Assembly (NCBI RefSeq): GCF_007829435.1
Contig: NZ_VLJN01000007.1
Location: forward strand, 87,829-120,666
Length of the DNA stretch: 32,838 nt
Direction of reading: 5' to 3'
Origin: Cupriavidus gilardii J11
GTDB lineage: Bacteria; Pseudomonadota; Gammaproteobacteria; Burkholderiales; Burkholderiaceae
The translations under genes and the position numbers were made by a program. The stretch's first letter is position 1. Each line of letters begins with the position of its first letter. A model generated the notes under the pieces. The model made no database searches. It worked only from the letters and a program-made list of their open reading frames with translations, and was not told the origin of the DNA. Below are positions 1 to 8,353 of this stretch, in pieces.

Positions 1-362
1 CTGCCGAAACGAGCGTCGGCTCGCGTGTCCGAGCAAGGTACTTGCCAGCCAGCAATGGTGCCGGCTGTTCCAGTGTTCGTCGCATTAGGGTCCCCTCCTA
101 CACAAGCTCGTACTTTAATTCAGTTCAATAATGGGCCAAAGTTTTTCGTCCATCCCAACGCCCTGCCTCGTCGCAAGAGTGACGTCTTATCGTTTCTATC
201 ATGTACTCCTGCAAGTCAAGGCAAAAGGTTCTGCACCGATAGTTCGGTCGACAGCTTCCATATCGCACCGCCGAAGACGACTCCAGACACCGGCTTCTAC
301 CCTAAGTCGTAGGCCGCGGACGTGCTGAGCGCGCAGAATCCATAGAATCACTCAGGTGCGCA
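1..362. other. No recognisable gene
   Basis: Stretch downstream of the SIR2 gene. Short plus-strand open frames exist (for example 25-312), but they have no ribosome binding site, no recognisable domain and unremarkable composition. I see no terminator with a T-tract, no obvious attachment site and no repeats. It may be the edge of a neighbouring module cut by the window. Confidence 0.4.
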
Positions 363-2117
363 TCACCAGTTTTGTCTGATGATCTCCTGAAATCCCCGTA
401 TGAAGAGATCCAGACGGGGCCGGTGTCCCTTGGCAAAGCCTACCGCCAAGAGCTCGTCGCCCCCTGGCCCAGCTAACTCCTCAAGGATGGGCACCGAGGC
501 AAACGCCTTCCATGATGACAGACCAGTGGGCGTCCAACTGTCATAGCTTGTCAGACCTTGCGCGAGCGCCGACTCTTCGCGAGTATCCGTGTGCGCCAAG
601 GACGCGAGGATCTCGAAGCGGGCAAAGCAAGGCGTGATATCGGGAAGGACGCCCATAAAGGCCGGCGCCCACGTCGTCAGCACCGAGAGAATGCGTTCGC
701 TCGACGCGGTTTTACGATTCTCCATGCCGGGCAGGTGCCTGAAATACTGCGCCCCGTCCCACGCGGAGGCGAACAGCTCGTCGACTGTTCGGCGCACCCC
801 GCGATGGTCACGCGTTAATGCAGCCGTCAGGAACCGCTGCAAGATGTTCCAGCGCCCCGCCCTGGCCAGCCCGAGGGCATACGCCGCGAACACAAGAACC
901 GCGGGATAAACCCGGATCTCGATGTACGGTGGATATCCGCTCTGCACCTCGCGGGCCTTTGCGAACAGCGCCCGAATCGTATCCAAGACCAACTCCAACG
1001 CTTCGTCGCCCCCCCAGCGACCGAGCACGCCCGCCACGGTCGCCACCGCTTCCGTTGCTACCTCGTTGGTTTCAACATATTGGCGAAAGACCTCCTTCTG
1101 ATCCGCACCTGCAGGTGGATTCGCGCGCTGCTCGTCGAGGGTCTCAACGACTTTGGTCAGCTGGTCGCGCACCAGATCGTCTAGCGCGATACGGAACTCC
1201 GTCTTGGCCACGTAGCGCCGCGCGCTTGCCACAGCCAGCGCGACATTGGCCGGATTCGGGAGCTGGCTCGCGACCAGCGTCTCCACCGATCGTTGCAGGC
1301 CTTCCAGGAGCGAATCCGCATCGTCGATCGGAATCACGATGCCCCGGCGATGTGCGAGCAATTCCTCGCCGCGCGGCCGCAGACGTCCGCTTTTTGCCGC
1401 CCAGAACAGCGGGTAGCGGCGGTTAGGCGACCGCAAGATGGCAGCACGCAGCGCGTGATCCCACTCACCCGACCAGCCGCACACGATTAATCCGTATTCA
1501 TCGAAGACGCGATCGAGCAGTCGGTCGTATTCGGGAGGGTAGCCCGCCAGTTCGGCGTCGGTATTGAGGATGCGGGCATCCTTGTAGTCGCCGTGCAGCT
1601 TGACGAGGTAGCAGCCGGCATGCGGCATCGGCACCGCGCCGGCCAACCCATCCACCGAAGCTACAACAACCGGCTCAACCCCTTCGTCCCGAAGCGCGTT
1701 TTCCATCAGCCGGTCGAAGTTCGTGGTCAGGATGATCTTGATGATGCCGGCGCGGACCAGGCGCGCGATGGCGCGATGTGCGCGCGTCGGCAGCTTCTTG
1801 CCGGCGTCCCGCTCCGCCGGAGTGGGCTCGATGTAGCTATCCAAGATGGCCCGCCGCTCGGCCGCAGTGTCGGCCAGCTGCTCCAGCAGTTGCGAGTAAT
1901 TCGGCTCGCCCCCGAATTTTGCCGCGTACCACGCGCCCCAGTCGGCCTGCTCCGGCTCGCCTTGCATGAGGGCGACGCGGCGCACCAGGTCTAGGGTGAT
2001 TTCCCAGCCGGTCGGGATGGCGGCAGCGCGGGAGATGCCTGATCCCAACAGCACTGCGTGAACACCGGGGTTCTCGTATAGGGAAAAGGCGAGCTTGGTG
2101 GCGGGGTCGATCTTCAT
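363..2117 (-). CDS. SIR2-domain protein (possible NAD-consuming defence effector)
   Basis: 584-aa protein whose N-terminal ~230 residues carry the sirtuin-fold NAD site as seen in stand-alone bacterial SIR2 proteins. The glycine-rich GSGIS is at 25-29, TTNFD at 131-135 (N133 and D135), LHGDY at 174-178 (catalytic-type H175) and GWSGEWD at 214-220. The C-terminal ~350 residues are mainly helical and I do not recognise them; they may act as a sensor or oligomerisation part. In known families (ThsA of Thoeris, DSR1/DSR2, SIR2-HerA, SIR2-pAgo) such domains destroy NAD during phage infection. That role is inferred here from the motifs and from the neighbouring ATPase. The gene is divergent from the KAP NTPase gene at 2337, and a 10-bp inverted repeat lies between them. 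No good Shine-Dalgarno sequence precedes the ATG at 2117, so translation may be leaderless or use another start. A bare SIR2-like NADase without a defence role cannot be excluded. Confidence 0.8.
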   Translation of the reverse strand: MKIDPATKLAFSLYENPGVHAVLLGSGISRAAAIPTGWEITLDLVRRVALMQGEPEQADWGAWYAAKFGGEPNYSQLLEQLADTAAERRAILDSYIEPTPAERDAGKKLPTRAHRAIARLVRAGIIKIILTTNFDRLMENALRDEGVEPVVVASVDGLAGAVPMPHAGCYLVKLHGDYKDARILNTDAELAGYPPEYDRLLDRVFDEYGLIVCGWSGEWDHALRAAILRSPNRRYPLFWAAKSGRLRPRGEELLAHRRGIVIPIDDADSLLEGLQRSVETLVASQLPNPANVALAVASARRYVAKTEFRIALDDLVRDQLTKVVETLDEQRANPPAGADQKEVFRQYVETNEVATEAVATVAGVLGRWGGDEALELVLDTIRALFAKAREVQSGYPPYIEIRVYPAVLVFAAYALGLARAGRWNILQRFLTAALTRDHRGVRRTVDELFASAWDGAQYFRHLPGMENRKTASSERILSVLTTWAPAFMGVLPDITPCFARFEILASLAHTDTREESALAQGLTSYDSWTPTGLSSWKAFASVPILEELAGPGGDELLAVGFAKGHRPRLDLFIRGFQEIIRQNW

Positions 2118-2197
2118 GGCGGTCGGCTCGTGATGGGCGGATCGGCCCGATTCTAAGGGAAAGGCCCTCGCTGCCGCGTATGCGTCGCTTTTTGGTG

Positions 2198-2223
2198 TTC
2201 TTGATAACTTTTCTTATCAAGAA
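2198..2223. promoter_or_regulatory. Perfect 10-bp inverted repeat in divergent promoter region
   Basis: The arms are ttcttgataa (2198-2207) and ttatcaagaa (2214-2223), separated by cttttc. The repeat lies in the 219-bp gap between the divergent SIR2 and KAP genes, in an AT-rich patch inside otherwise GC-rich sequence. Its position and symmetry suggest an operator for a dimeric regulator controlling both genes. A cruciform or recombination site is an alternative. No regulator gene sits next to it in this window. Confidence 0.5.
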
Positions 2224-2336
2224 CAATAGCAATAGTGTACGCGTAAGCGCTTCCCCGCTACACTCACGAGACGGTGTTGCCCCGTTACCGCGCCAGCATT
2301 GGGCTCGCGCGGCCGTACCCCCACCGTTGACCGCCC

Positions 2337-3749
2337 ATGACCGCCATTCCCGCCCGTCCTGTGACGCTGATTCCACCGCTCGTCGTTGCCACCCCCGAAC
2401 CCGACCACATCCAGGTGCCGTTTGAAGGTGATCGGCTCAACCGTAAGGCCGTCGCCGATCGGCTGACGGGCTACCTGGAGCGCCTCAAGGTGGGCGCGGT
2501 AATCGCACTGGACGCCCCATGGGGTGAGGGGAAGACCTGGTTCGGCCGCCACTGGACCGCTAGCTTGCGCGACCAGGGCTATGCGACCGGGTGGATCAAT
2601 GCCTTCGAGCAGGATTATGTGGAGGACGCGTTTCTACCGTTGGCCGCCGCGGTTCTCGAACTCTGTCAACGAGATCAGCCTGGCAGCGAGAAAGTGAAGG
2701 CCGGCGCCAGCGCCGTGATGCGGGCACTGCTCCCGGTCGGTACCAAGGCGCTTATCAACCTGGCCGGCCGCGCGGTCGGCGTCGCCGGCCTCGCCGACGA
2801 GTTTGGAGAGGCGGTCAAGGAGGCGACGGCCGAAGCCGCCAAGGACGGCGCCGCAAGCGTGGGCGACGCGGCCGCCGCTTGGGTGGAGCGGCGGCTGGAG
2901 GGCTGGGGCCAGGAGCGTGCCACCGTCTCGCATTTCCGTCAGACACTGGCCGAGTTCGCAGCCAAGCAATACGAGGCCTCAGGCAAGCCGGTTGTCATCG
3001 TGGTCGACGAGCTGGATCGCTGTCGCCCCGAGTTCGCGGTGCGGCTCGTCGAGCGGATCAAGCACTTTTTCGATGTGCCCCACTTGGTTTTCGTGCTGCT
3101 GATGAACCGCGATCAGTTGGAGAAGGCCATCCGGGGCGTCTATGGCAGCGAGACCGACGCTGCGACCTACCTGGGCAAGTTCCTTCACCTTTCCCTCAAA
3201 CTGCCAAAGGACCGGACGCGGGATCCCAAGGCCAACCCCCTCCGAGCGTTCATAACGCGACGTCTGCAGGAGCATGGCGCCGTAGACGAAACTTTTGTCA
3301 GGGGTTTCGCCGCATGCGCGGCGGTATTCGATCTGTCGCCTCGGGATATCGAACGGGGCTGTTCGCTGTTTCTTCTTTCGGGCTCGAATGAAGCTGCGCT
3401 TCTAAAAGCCTATCTAATTGCCCTGAAGCTCCGGGAACCGGGTATATACCGGGCTCTAGGGGATGTGGCGGGGCAAGAAGCCGCTCATAAGGAATGTTGC
3501 GAACGGCTGGGCATCGAAGTGCGCGAGGTGAAAAGCATTGGGGCCGGCTTATCGCCAGGTTTCCTTCCTTTTCCGGGAAACTACTTCAACGAACTGGTCA
3601 GAATTCACGACGAGCTCGGGGGTGCGAGGAGGTTCGACGAAAGTTGGTGGAACAAGGGCGGCAGCATGTTACCGGAGATCTTGGAGAACCTTCGGCCAGA
3701 CACGGCGATCAAGTACGTGATGGGCACGCTGGATCTCGACGTTGGGTAA
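2337..3749 (+). CDS. KAP-family P-loop NTPase
   Basis: 470-aa STAND-like ATPase of the KAP family. Walker A is APWGEGKTW at residues 60-68. Walker B is the KAP signature VVIVVDELDRCRPEF, with acidic D224, E225 and D227 and the typical DRC.P ending. The region following Walker B (RLVERIKHFFDVPHLVFVLLMNRDQLEKAI) also fits KAP. The membrane-spanning helices found inserted in many KAP proteins are weak here; there is only a mildly hydrophobic Ala-rich stretch around 130-180, so the protein is probably cytosolic or peripheral. KAP NTPases occur in phage-exclusion and defence settings (PifA-like proteins, QatA of QatABCD). Beside a SIR2 protein it could be the sensor or energy module of a two-gene system; that is inference. 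The ATG at 2337 has no clear Shine-Dalgarno sequence. The stop is 6 bp before the recombinase start, suggesting one transcript. Confidence 0.85.
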   Translation: MTAIPARPVTLIPPLVVATPEPDHIQVPFEGDRLNRKAVADRLTGYLERLKVGAVIALDAPWGEGKTWFGRHWTASLRDQGYATGWINAFEQDYVEDAFLPLAAAVLELCQRDQPGSEKVKAGASAVMRALLPVGTKALINLAGRAVGVAGLADEFGEAVKEATAEAAKDGAASVGDAAAAWVERRLEGWGQERATVSHFRQTLAEFAAKQYEASGKPVVIVVDELDRCRPEFAVRLVERIKHFFDVPHLVFVLLMNRDQLEKAIRGVYGSETDAATYLGKFLHLSLKLPKDRTRDPKANPLRAFITRRLQEHGAVDETFVRGFAACAAVFDLSPRDIERGCSLFLLSGSNEAALLKAYLIALKLREPGIYRALGDVAGQEAAHKECCERLGIEVREVKSIGAGLSPGFLPFPGNYFNELVRIHDELGGARRFDESWWNKGGSMLPEILENLRPDTAIKYVMGTLDLDVG

Positions 3750-3755
3750 GCGGCC

Positions 3756-5876
3756 ATGACGACGGGGCCCTCCTCTCTGGCTTTGGCAACGGCGCCCCCC
3801 CGCCGGCGCCGTTCCGTGACACGCCGACAGCTCCACCGCGGCCACTTTGGCTTCCTGCGCGCTATTGTTCAGGGGCTGCACGCCCGCCCAATGTGGGAAC
3901 GCTACCTCGCGGAGGAGGGCGATGTCGAGCCTCAGAATATTGCCATGCCATCGCCGGACGGAGATTCCGAGGCGCAGCACTTCGCCGCCCATCCCAAGGT
4001 ACGCCGTGTCACTGCCTGGCTGCGGAACGAACTGGCGGCCGCCGCCGCGCGGGAGCAGCGTCCAGGGATGGCCAGACTGGTCAAGGTCGACCTGCGCCAG
4101 ATAGGCCGCCCAGACCTTGGCTTACCTTCGTTGGAAGACTTCGTCGCGGCCGAAGGCCTGGACGGTTTCAGCGAGCGCGAGCAGCTGGCCGCCTACCAAG
4201 AGCGGTTCGGATCAGCCCTCCGGCGGGAAAACAAGCGGGTGGCGCTGATGCGGCGCCAGCTTGAGGCTATCGACTGGCTCGAAAGCCTGTATGCGCGCCC
4301 GGTGCTGGACGGCGATGGTTGCCGGGCCTGGCTGGCTGATACCTTAGCCGATCGCCTTGAAGCGGCCGGCGTGGCCACGATCGGCGCTCTCGTCGACCGC
4401 ATCAATAGCCTCGGCTCCGGCTGGAGCCGGGCGCTTCCGGGCATCGGCGCCGGCAAAGCTCGGGCCATCGAGCGGTTCCTGTCCGCGCACGCCGACACCA
4501 TGACGCGTCGCATTGGCAGTCACGTGGCAGTGCCCAGGCGCCAGCGGTATGCGCACGAGCTGGCGCGGGTGGTGCCGAGGACGACCGGGCTGGTACCACT
4601 GGACAAGCTGGTGGTGCCGGCCGAATTGGATGGGCGAGCCGGGGCCTATCGACGGCCTCAAGCCCAATGTCTGTTGTCCGCTACGAATGACTACGAGGCC
4701 GTGCTGGCTTGGCTACGCGCCAAGCCGGGCCTGCCTCCCGAGCAGGTCGCCCGCCTGCGTGAAAAGCGGCGCGACGTTGGTACCGTGCCCGGCCCGCTGG
4801 ATTGGCTGAACTTCCTCTCGCACACGCAACGCGCCTACCGAAAGGAAGCCGAGCGATTCCTGCTGTGGGCCATCCTGGTACGCGGCAAGCCGCTGTCATC
4901 GATGTCTCACGAGGACTGCGCCGCGTATCGGGATTTTCTAGCAAATCCGCCTGCGGATTGGTGCGCGCCCCGATCACGAGAGCGGTGGAGCCCTGTGTGG
5001 CGGCCCTTCGAGGGTCCGCTTTCCCACCGAGCCCAGTCCTATGCGCTCGGTGTGCTGAACAACCTGTACCGATTCCTGGTGGACCAGAACTACCTGATGG
5101 GCAACCCTTGGCACGGCGTCCACGCGCCGCGCAGCGCCACACCAAAGCTCGACGTAGGACGTAGCCTCACCGAGGATCAGTGGGCATTTGTTCAGGAGCA
5201 GCTGGCAGCCCTACCCGCTACTTCAGCAAACCTTCGCCTACGACTGGCGCTGCCGTTGTTGTATGAGACCGGTTTGCGGCGCTCGGAGATCATCGCGGCC
5301 ACAACCGATGATCTTGAATGGGTCAGCCTTCCTCGACCCGGCACAAAGGATCGGATAGAGGGCTGGTGGCTGCGTGTGGTTGGCAAAGGCTCCAAGCTCC
5401 GACGTATTCCGATATCACCTGGCGTCGCTGAAGCGCTGTGCGCGTACTTGCGAAGTCGAGGATTCGACGCTGACCTCACCCAAGGGCGACTACCTCGAGG
5501 CGTGGCGTTGCTGGGTCACGCCACGGACCTCGCGGATCGTGCACCCTGGCTTTCGCCAGCTACGGCCGATCCCGCCGCAGGCATTACGTCGGATGCGCTC
5601 TACAAGCAAATCAAGCGATTCTTCGCAGACTGCTCGGAACGGCTGCGCGGGTGTGACGAGCGTGGTGCTGAACGCCTTAAGGCGGCCAGTACCCACTGGT
5701 TGCGGCACACCCATGTGTCGCATTCTCTCGCGGCCGGCACACCCGTCGAAGTTGCACAGCAGAACGCTGGCCACACTTCGCTAAACACGACGACTCTGTA
5801 CGTCACCACGGAAGACGCGCGACGACTCGAGGCGATGATGGGATTCTGGGAGCGGAAGGCCCCCTCCCCTCCTTGA
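3756..5876 (+). CDS. Tyrosine recombinase with DUF3701-like N-terminal half
   Basis: 706-aa site-specific recombinase. The C-terminal phage-integrase catalytic domain holds TGLRRSEI with R508, VGKGSK with K544, HWLRHTH with H647 and R650, AGHTS with H673, and nucleophile Y682 in TTTLYVTTED. The full R-K-H-R-H-Y set is present, so it looks active. The first ~300 residues (beginning LHRGHFGFLRAIVQGL) resemble the N-terminal extension (DUF3701) of large integrases common in Burkholderiales and include a helix-hairpin-helix-like segment (IGALVDRINSLGSGWSRALPGIGAGKARAI). A SAM-like core-binding domain (LNFLSHTQRAYRKEAERFLLWAIL) precedes the catalytic domain. It begins 6 bp after the KAP stop and is likely cotranscribed. 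It could be the mobility enzyme that brought the SIR2/KAP pair, or a resolvase-like plasmid enzyme; no att site was identified. Confidence 0.9.
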   Translation: MTTGPSSLALATAPPRRRRSVTRRQLHRGHFGFLRAIVQGLHARPMWERYLAEEGDVEPQNIAMPSPDGDSEAQHFAAHPKVRRVTAWLRNELAAAAAREQRPGMARLVKVDLRQIGRPDLGLPSLEDFVAAEGLDGFSEREQLAAYQERFGSALRRENKRVALMRRQLEAIDWLESLYARPVLDGDGCRAWLADTLADRLEAAGVATIGALVDRINSLGSGWSRALPGIGAGKARAIERFLSAHADTMTRRIGSHVAVPRRQRYAHELARVVPRTTGLVPLDKLVVPAELDGRAGAYRRPQAQCLLSATNDYEAVLAWLRAKPGLPPEQVARLREKRRDVGTVPGPLDWLNFLSHTQRAYRKEAERFLLWAILVRGKPLSSMSHEDCAAYRDFLANPPADWCAPRSRERWSPVWRPFEGPLSHRAQSYALGVLNNLYRFLVDQNYLMGNPWHGVHAPRSATPKLDVGRSLTEDQWAFVQEQLAALPATSANLRLRLALPLLYETGLRRSEIIAATTDDLEWVSLPRPGTKDRIEGWWLRVVGKGSKLRRIPISPGVAEALCAYLRSRGFDADLTQGRLPRGVALLGHATDLADRAPWLSPATADPAAGITSDALYKQIKRFFADCSERLRGCDERGAERLKAASTHWLRHTHVSHSLAAGTPVEVAQQNAGHTSLNTTTLYVTTEDARRLEAMMGFWERKAPSPP

Positions 5877-5986
5877 GAGCATGGGTCGCATTGCCGCCCC
5901 CGCTACTTCGGCAGCGAACGAAGCCGAATTGTGTGCAGCGGCTCAATTTCAGTATATAACCCACCATTCGCACGGCCCGCTGTTCC

Positions 5987-6692
5987 ACTCACATGCCGCG
6001 AGCTTGATGCGTTAGCCGGCAGCGCTTCCTGGTACCGGTCCGCACGCCAAGCGCCATCAACCCACTGGGTATCTCGCGGCCGAGCTCATGAATCGCAATC
6101 CGACCCGGGTGCTGCTGTGGTTACTTAGGCGATCGATTTAATGGTATCGGGTAGCTAGTTGTTAGCTGATTAGGTGCCGATCTTGCTTGCGCATATTGTG
6201 CAAAGAGTATCTGGTAGCTATTTGGTAGCTGCCAAAAAACCTGCTCCGCCGATCGCGAACACTGGGCACCAAGTCAGCCGTTATCCGTTCGACTCACATC
6301 CAACGAGGTGGTTGCGTTAGCCGGTAGCTTCCTGGTACCGGTCCGCACGCCAGGCGCCATAACCAGATGGGCCCTGGCCACTATTTCCAGAGTACTTGCG
6401 AACAACCATTTGGCATCTCGTTGCCGAGCCCATAAATCGGGATCCGACCTGGGTGCTGCGGTGGCTGCTTGAAGCCGATAGATCGGATGGTATCGGGTAG
6501 CTACTTGGTAGCTGAATGCACAATTCGGTGCCGATCTCGCGTGTCTCAGCTACTAGATAGACATTCTTGCGCTTATTAGGCGGTAATCTCGCCAGCAACT
6601 TCCCGCCCCCGAAAAGTAGCTGGTAGCTACTTGCTAGCTGGCAAAAGTCGGTTCGCTGATCGCGAACCTAGGCGCCCAGCGAGCTGGTATCC
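5987..6692. repeat. Degenerate tandem duplication (about 305-bp and 400-bp units)
   Basis: Unit 1 begins at 5987 and unit 2 at 6292, both with actcacat. They share in order gcgttagccgg, a segment containing cctggtaccggtccgcacgc, a segment ending gcgccat, tggtatcgggtagct, ggtgccgatct, and gatcgcgaac. Unit 2 is longer because of extra segments around 6363-6405 and 6541-6610. Each unit carries two or more of the 18-bp partition motifs, so duplication has enlarged the centromere. A further gttagccggtagct at 6797 suggests a third, more decayed copy. Confidence 0.7.
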
Positions 6693-7229
6693 GATAGCTA
6701 TCTGGTAGATATGGCCACTGAACCAGCACTCTGTCCAGCCCAGGCGATTTTGGTAGCTAATTGGTACCTTTCACGGGATATGGGGCTGCGTTGCTCGTTA
6801 GCCGGTAGCTATCTAGTAGCTAGACCGTTGCACCGAGCATCACACCGGATTCACGCTTGATGGGTAGCTTTTTGGTATCTTTGACTCCCGCAATCGTGAT
6901 CCCCGCCGAGTAGCTGCAAGCTCCGCAGGTAGCTATCTGGTAGCTGACCATGATCTGGCTGAAGGGGCGCCGAGGTTCCTGCGTAACACGAACAGGGACA
7001 AGCGGCAAAACCTAGTATCTGCCGGATAGCCCCCAGCTACCAAAATGCTAACCTACGGATAGCCGACCGGTACCGCGTTACCGGGCGGCGAGTGCCTTTG
7101 AACTCTCACCTAAACCTCATTTCCGAAGGAATCTTTGGTACCAAACGGATACCAAGCTTAGCCGGTAGCTAGCTGCTACCCATGCACCCTTGGAGCGGCT
7201 ATACTACTACCAAGTAGCTACTTGGTAGC
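6150..7229. repeat. Centromere-like array of 18-bp repeats (parS candidate)
   Basis: Copies of ggtagctaNNtggtagct, exact or with 1-4 mismatches, lie at 6150-6167, 6213-6230, 6496-6513, 6622-6639, 6693-6710, 6752-6769, 6804-6821, 6863-6880 and 6928-6945. More degenerate copies lie at 6323-6339, 7164-7180 and 7213-7229. Each copy is two direct ggtagct half-sites 11 bp apart, about one helical turn, which suits ribbon-helix-helix dimers binding side by side. All copies lie in the same orientation upstream of parA, where type Ib partition systems keep their centromere. No gene of convincing quality overlaps the 5877-7241 interval. Confidence 0.8.
7207..7228. promoter_or_regulatory. 22-bp perfect palindrome, likely parAB operator
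   Basis: The sequence is ctaccaagtag followed by its exact reverse complement, and it contains the half-site used in the upstream array in inverted arrangement. It ends 13 bp before the parA ATG, next to the ribosome binding site (aaaggag, 7231-7237). The natural reading is an autoregulation site for the small centromere-binding protein. As RNA it would form a hairpin just upstream of the ribosome binding site. Confidence 0.65.
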
Positions 7230-7241
7230 CAAAGGAGAATC

Positions 7242-7949
7242 ATGCCGACAATTGCATTCGTGAGTCCGAAAGGCGGAGCTGGAAAGACGACTTCCTCGTT
7301 GGTACTGGCGACTCAGATTGCCGAACGGGGCAAAGAAGTCACTGTTATTGACGCCGACCCGAACCATCCTGTGAAAAACTGGGCCTCCAATGGCGCTGCG
7401 CCAGCGTCCATGACGGTTGTCTCCGACGTGACGGAAGAGGACATCGCAGACCGCATCGATGAAGCGGCTAGGAAATCCGCCTTCGTGATTGTCGACCTGG
7501 AAGGTACAGCGGCGACCATCGTTGCACATGCCATCAGCGAAGCTGACCTGGTTATTGTCCCGACCCAGGGGTCGCAATTGGACGCCGAGCAAGCGGGAAG
7601 GGCGTTTCGACTGATCCGGGCTCATGAGCGCGGCATTCAAAAGCACAAGCCCGACTACAAGCTTCCGTACGCGGTGCTGTTCACTCGGACCTCTGTGGCG
7701 ATCCAAAGCAGGGATACCGCTCATATCCGGAGAAGTTTCGCAGAAGCCGGGATACCGGTGTTTCAGACAGAACTGAACGAGAGAGCTGCCTTCAAGGCAA
7801 TGTTCTCCTACCGCGAGACCCTCTCCAAGCTGAACCGGTCCGAAGTGTCAAACGTAGACAAAGCAATAGAGAACGCGGAGGCCTTTGCTGCGGAAGTCCT
7901 GCTGTTCCTCCGACAAGGACAACCTGTGGCCACGGAGAATGGACAATGA
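7242..7949 (+). CDS. parA: ParA-type partition ATPase
   Basis: 235-aa short (type Ib) ParA that drives plasmid segregation on the nucleoid using ATP. The deviant Walker A motif KGGAGKTT is at 10-17 with the signature lysine K10. The Walker A' motif VIDADPN is at about 36-42, and Walker B-type FVIVDLEG at about 85-92. It has no N-terminal HTH, as expected for type Ib ParAs whose autoregulation is done by the partner protein. The start is fixed by aaaggag 5 bp upstream and by the palindrome at 7207-7228. Its stop overlaps the next start (ATGA), giving a translationally coupled parA-parB pair with the repeat array upstream. Confidence 0.93.
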   Translation: MPTIAFVSPKGGAGKTTSSLVLATQIAERGKEVTVIDADPNHPVKNWASNGAAPASMTVVSDVTEEDIADRIDEAARKSAFVIVDLEGTAATIVAHAISEADLVIVPTQGSQLDAEQAGRAFRLIRAHERGIQKHKPDYKLPYAVLFTRTSVAIQSRDTAHIRRSFAEAGIPVFQTELNERAAFKAMFSYRETLSKLNRSEVSNVDKAIENAEAFAAEVLLFLRQGQPVATENGQ

Positions 7950-8272
7950 CACGCGCTAACCCGTTGGACGCGGCCCTCGACGAATTCGAGGTGAAGCCAA
8001 GGGCAGACCGACCGAGGGTCGCTCCCGAAGCGATCGAACAGATCGCCAAAGAAAACGGCTTCGTGAGCCGGGATGCAGCGAAGCTTGAGGCGCCGGCACG
8101 AATGCAGAAGCAGCGCCGGTTCAAGACAGGAAGGAATCAACAGATCAACATCAAAGCGACTGGTGCGACTATCGAGCGCTTTACCGCGCTGGCTGATCGC
8201 CTTCAGCTGCCCTCGGGTGCCCTTCTAGAGCGAGCAGTAGAGCTGTTGGAGGAGCACTACCGTAACCGGTAG
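7946..8272 (+). CDS. Small ribbon-helix-helix centromere-binding protein (ParB-like)
   Basis: 108-aa basic protein overlapping parA by 4 bp. The N-terminal half (~1-55) is polar and charged and probably flexible, as in small ParB partners where it contacts ParA. The C-terminal part from about residue 62 has a beta-strand (QQINIKAT) followed by two helices (IERFTALADRLQL and GALLERAVELLEEHY), the layout of an RHH DNA-binding domain. The likely targets are the ggtagct array and the 22-bp palindrome upstream of parA. The operon ends at a strong terminator at 8297-8324. I am confident of the fold class and the partition context, not of any particular family name. Confidence 0.82.
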   Translation: MTRANPLDAALDEFEVKPRADRPRVAPEAIEQIAKENGFVSRDAAKLEAPARMQKQRRFKTGRNQQINIKATGATIERFTALADRLQLPSGALLERAVELLEEHYRNR

Positions 8273-8296
8273 GCGGCACCGGCGTTCGTTCGATCG

Positions 8297-8324
8297 GCAG
8301 GGGCGGAGGCCCCTGCTTTTTTTT
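8297..8324 (+). terminator. Rho-independent terminator of parAB
   Basis: Stem gcaggggc (8297-8304), loop ggag, stem gcccctgc (8309-8316), then eight T residues (8317-8324). It lies 25 bp after the parB-like stop and separates the partition operon from the iteron region. Confidence 0.92.
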
Positions 8325-8353
8325 CGTCGGTGGTCGCGCCATCCAGGACCATA

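Noticed and set aside
818-1426. Long plus-strand open frame (202 codons) opposite the SIR2 gene
   Set aside because: Arg/Pro-rich shadow of the high-GC SIR2 gene, with no ribosome binding site and no domain.
3494-4264. 256-codon frame across the KAP end and the recombinase start
   Set aside because: Overlaps two well-supported genes in another frame and has shadow-type composition.
6150-7229. CRISPR array
   Set aside because: Repeats are short, degenerate and irregularly spaced, with no cas genes; the position upstream of parA fits a centromere.
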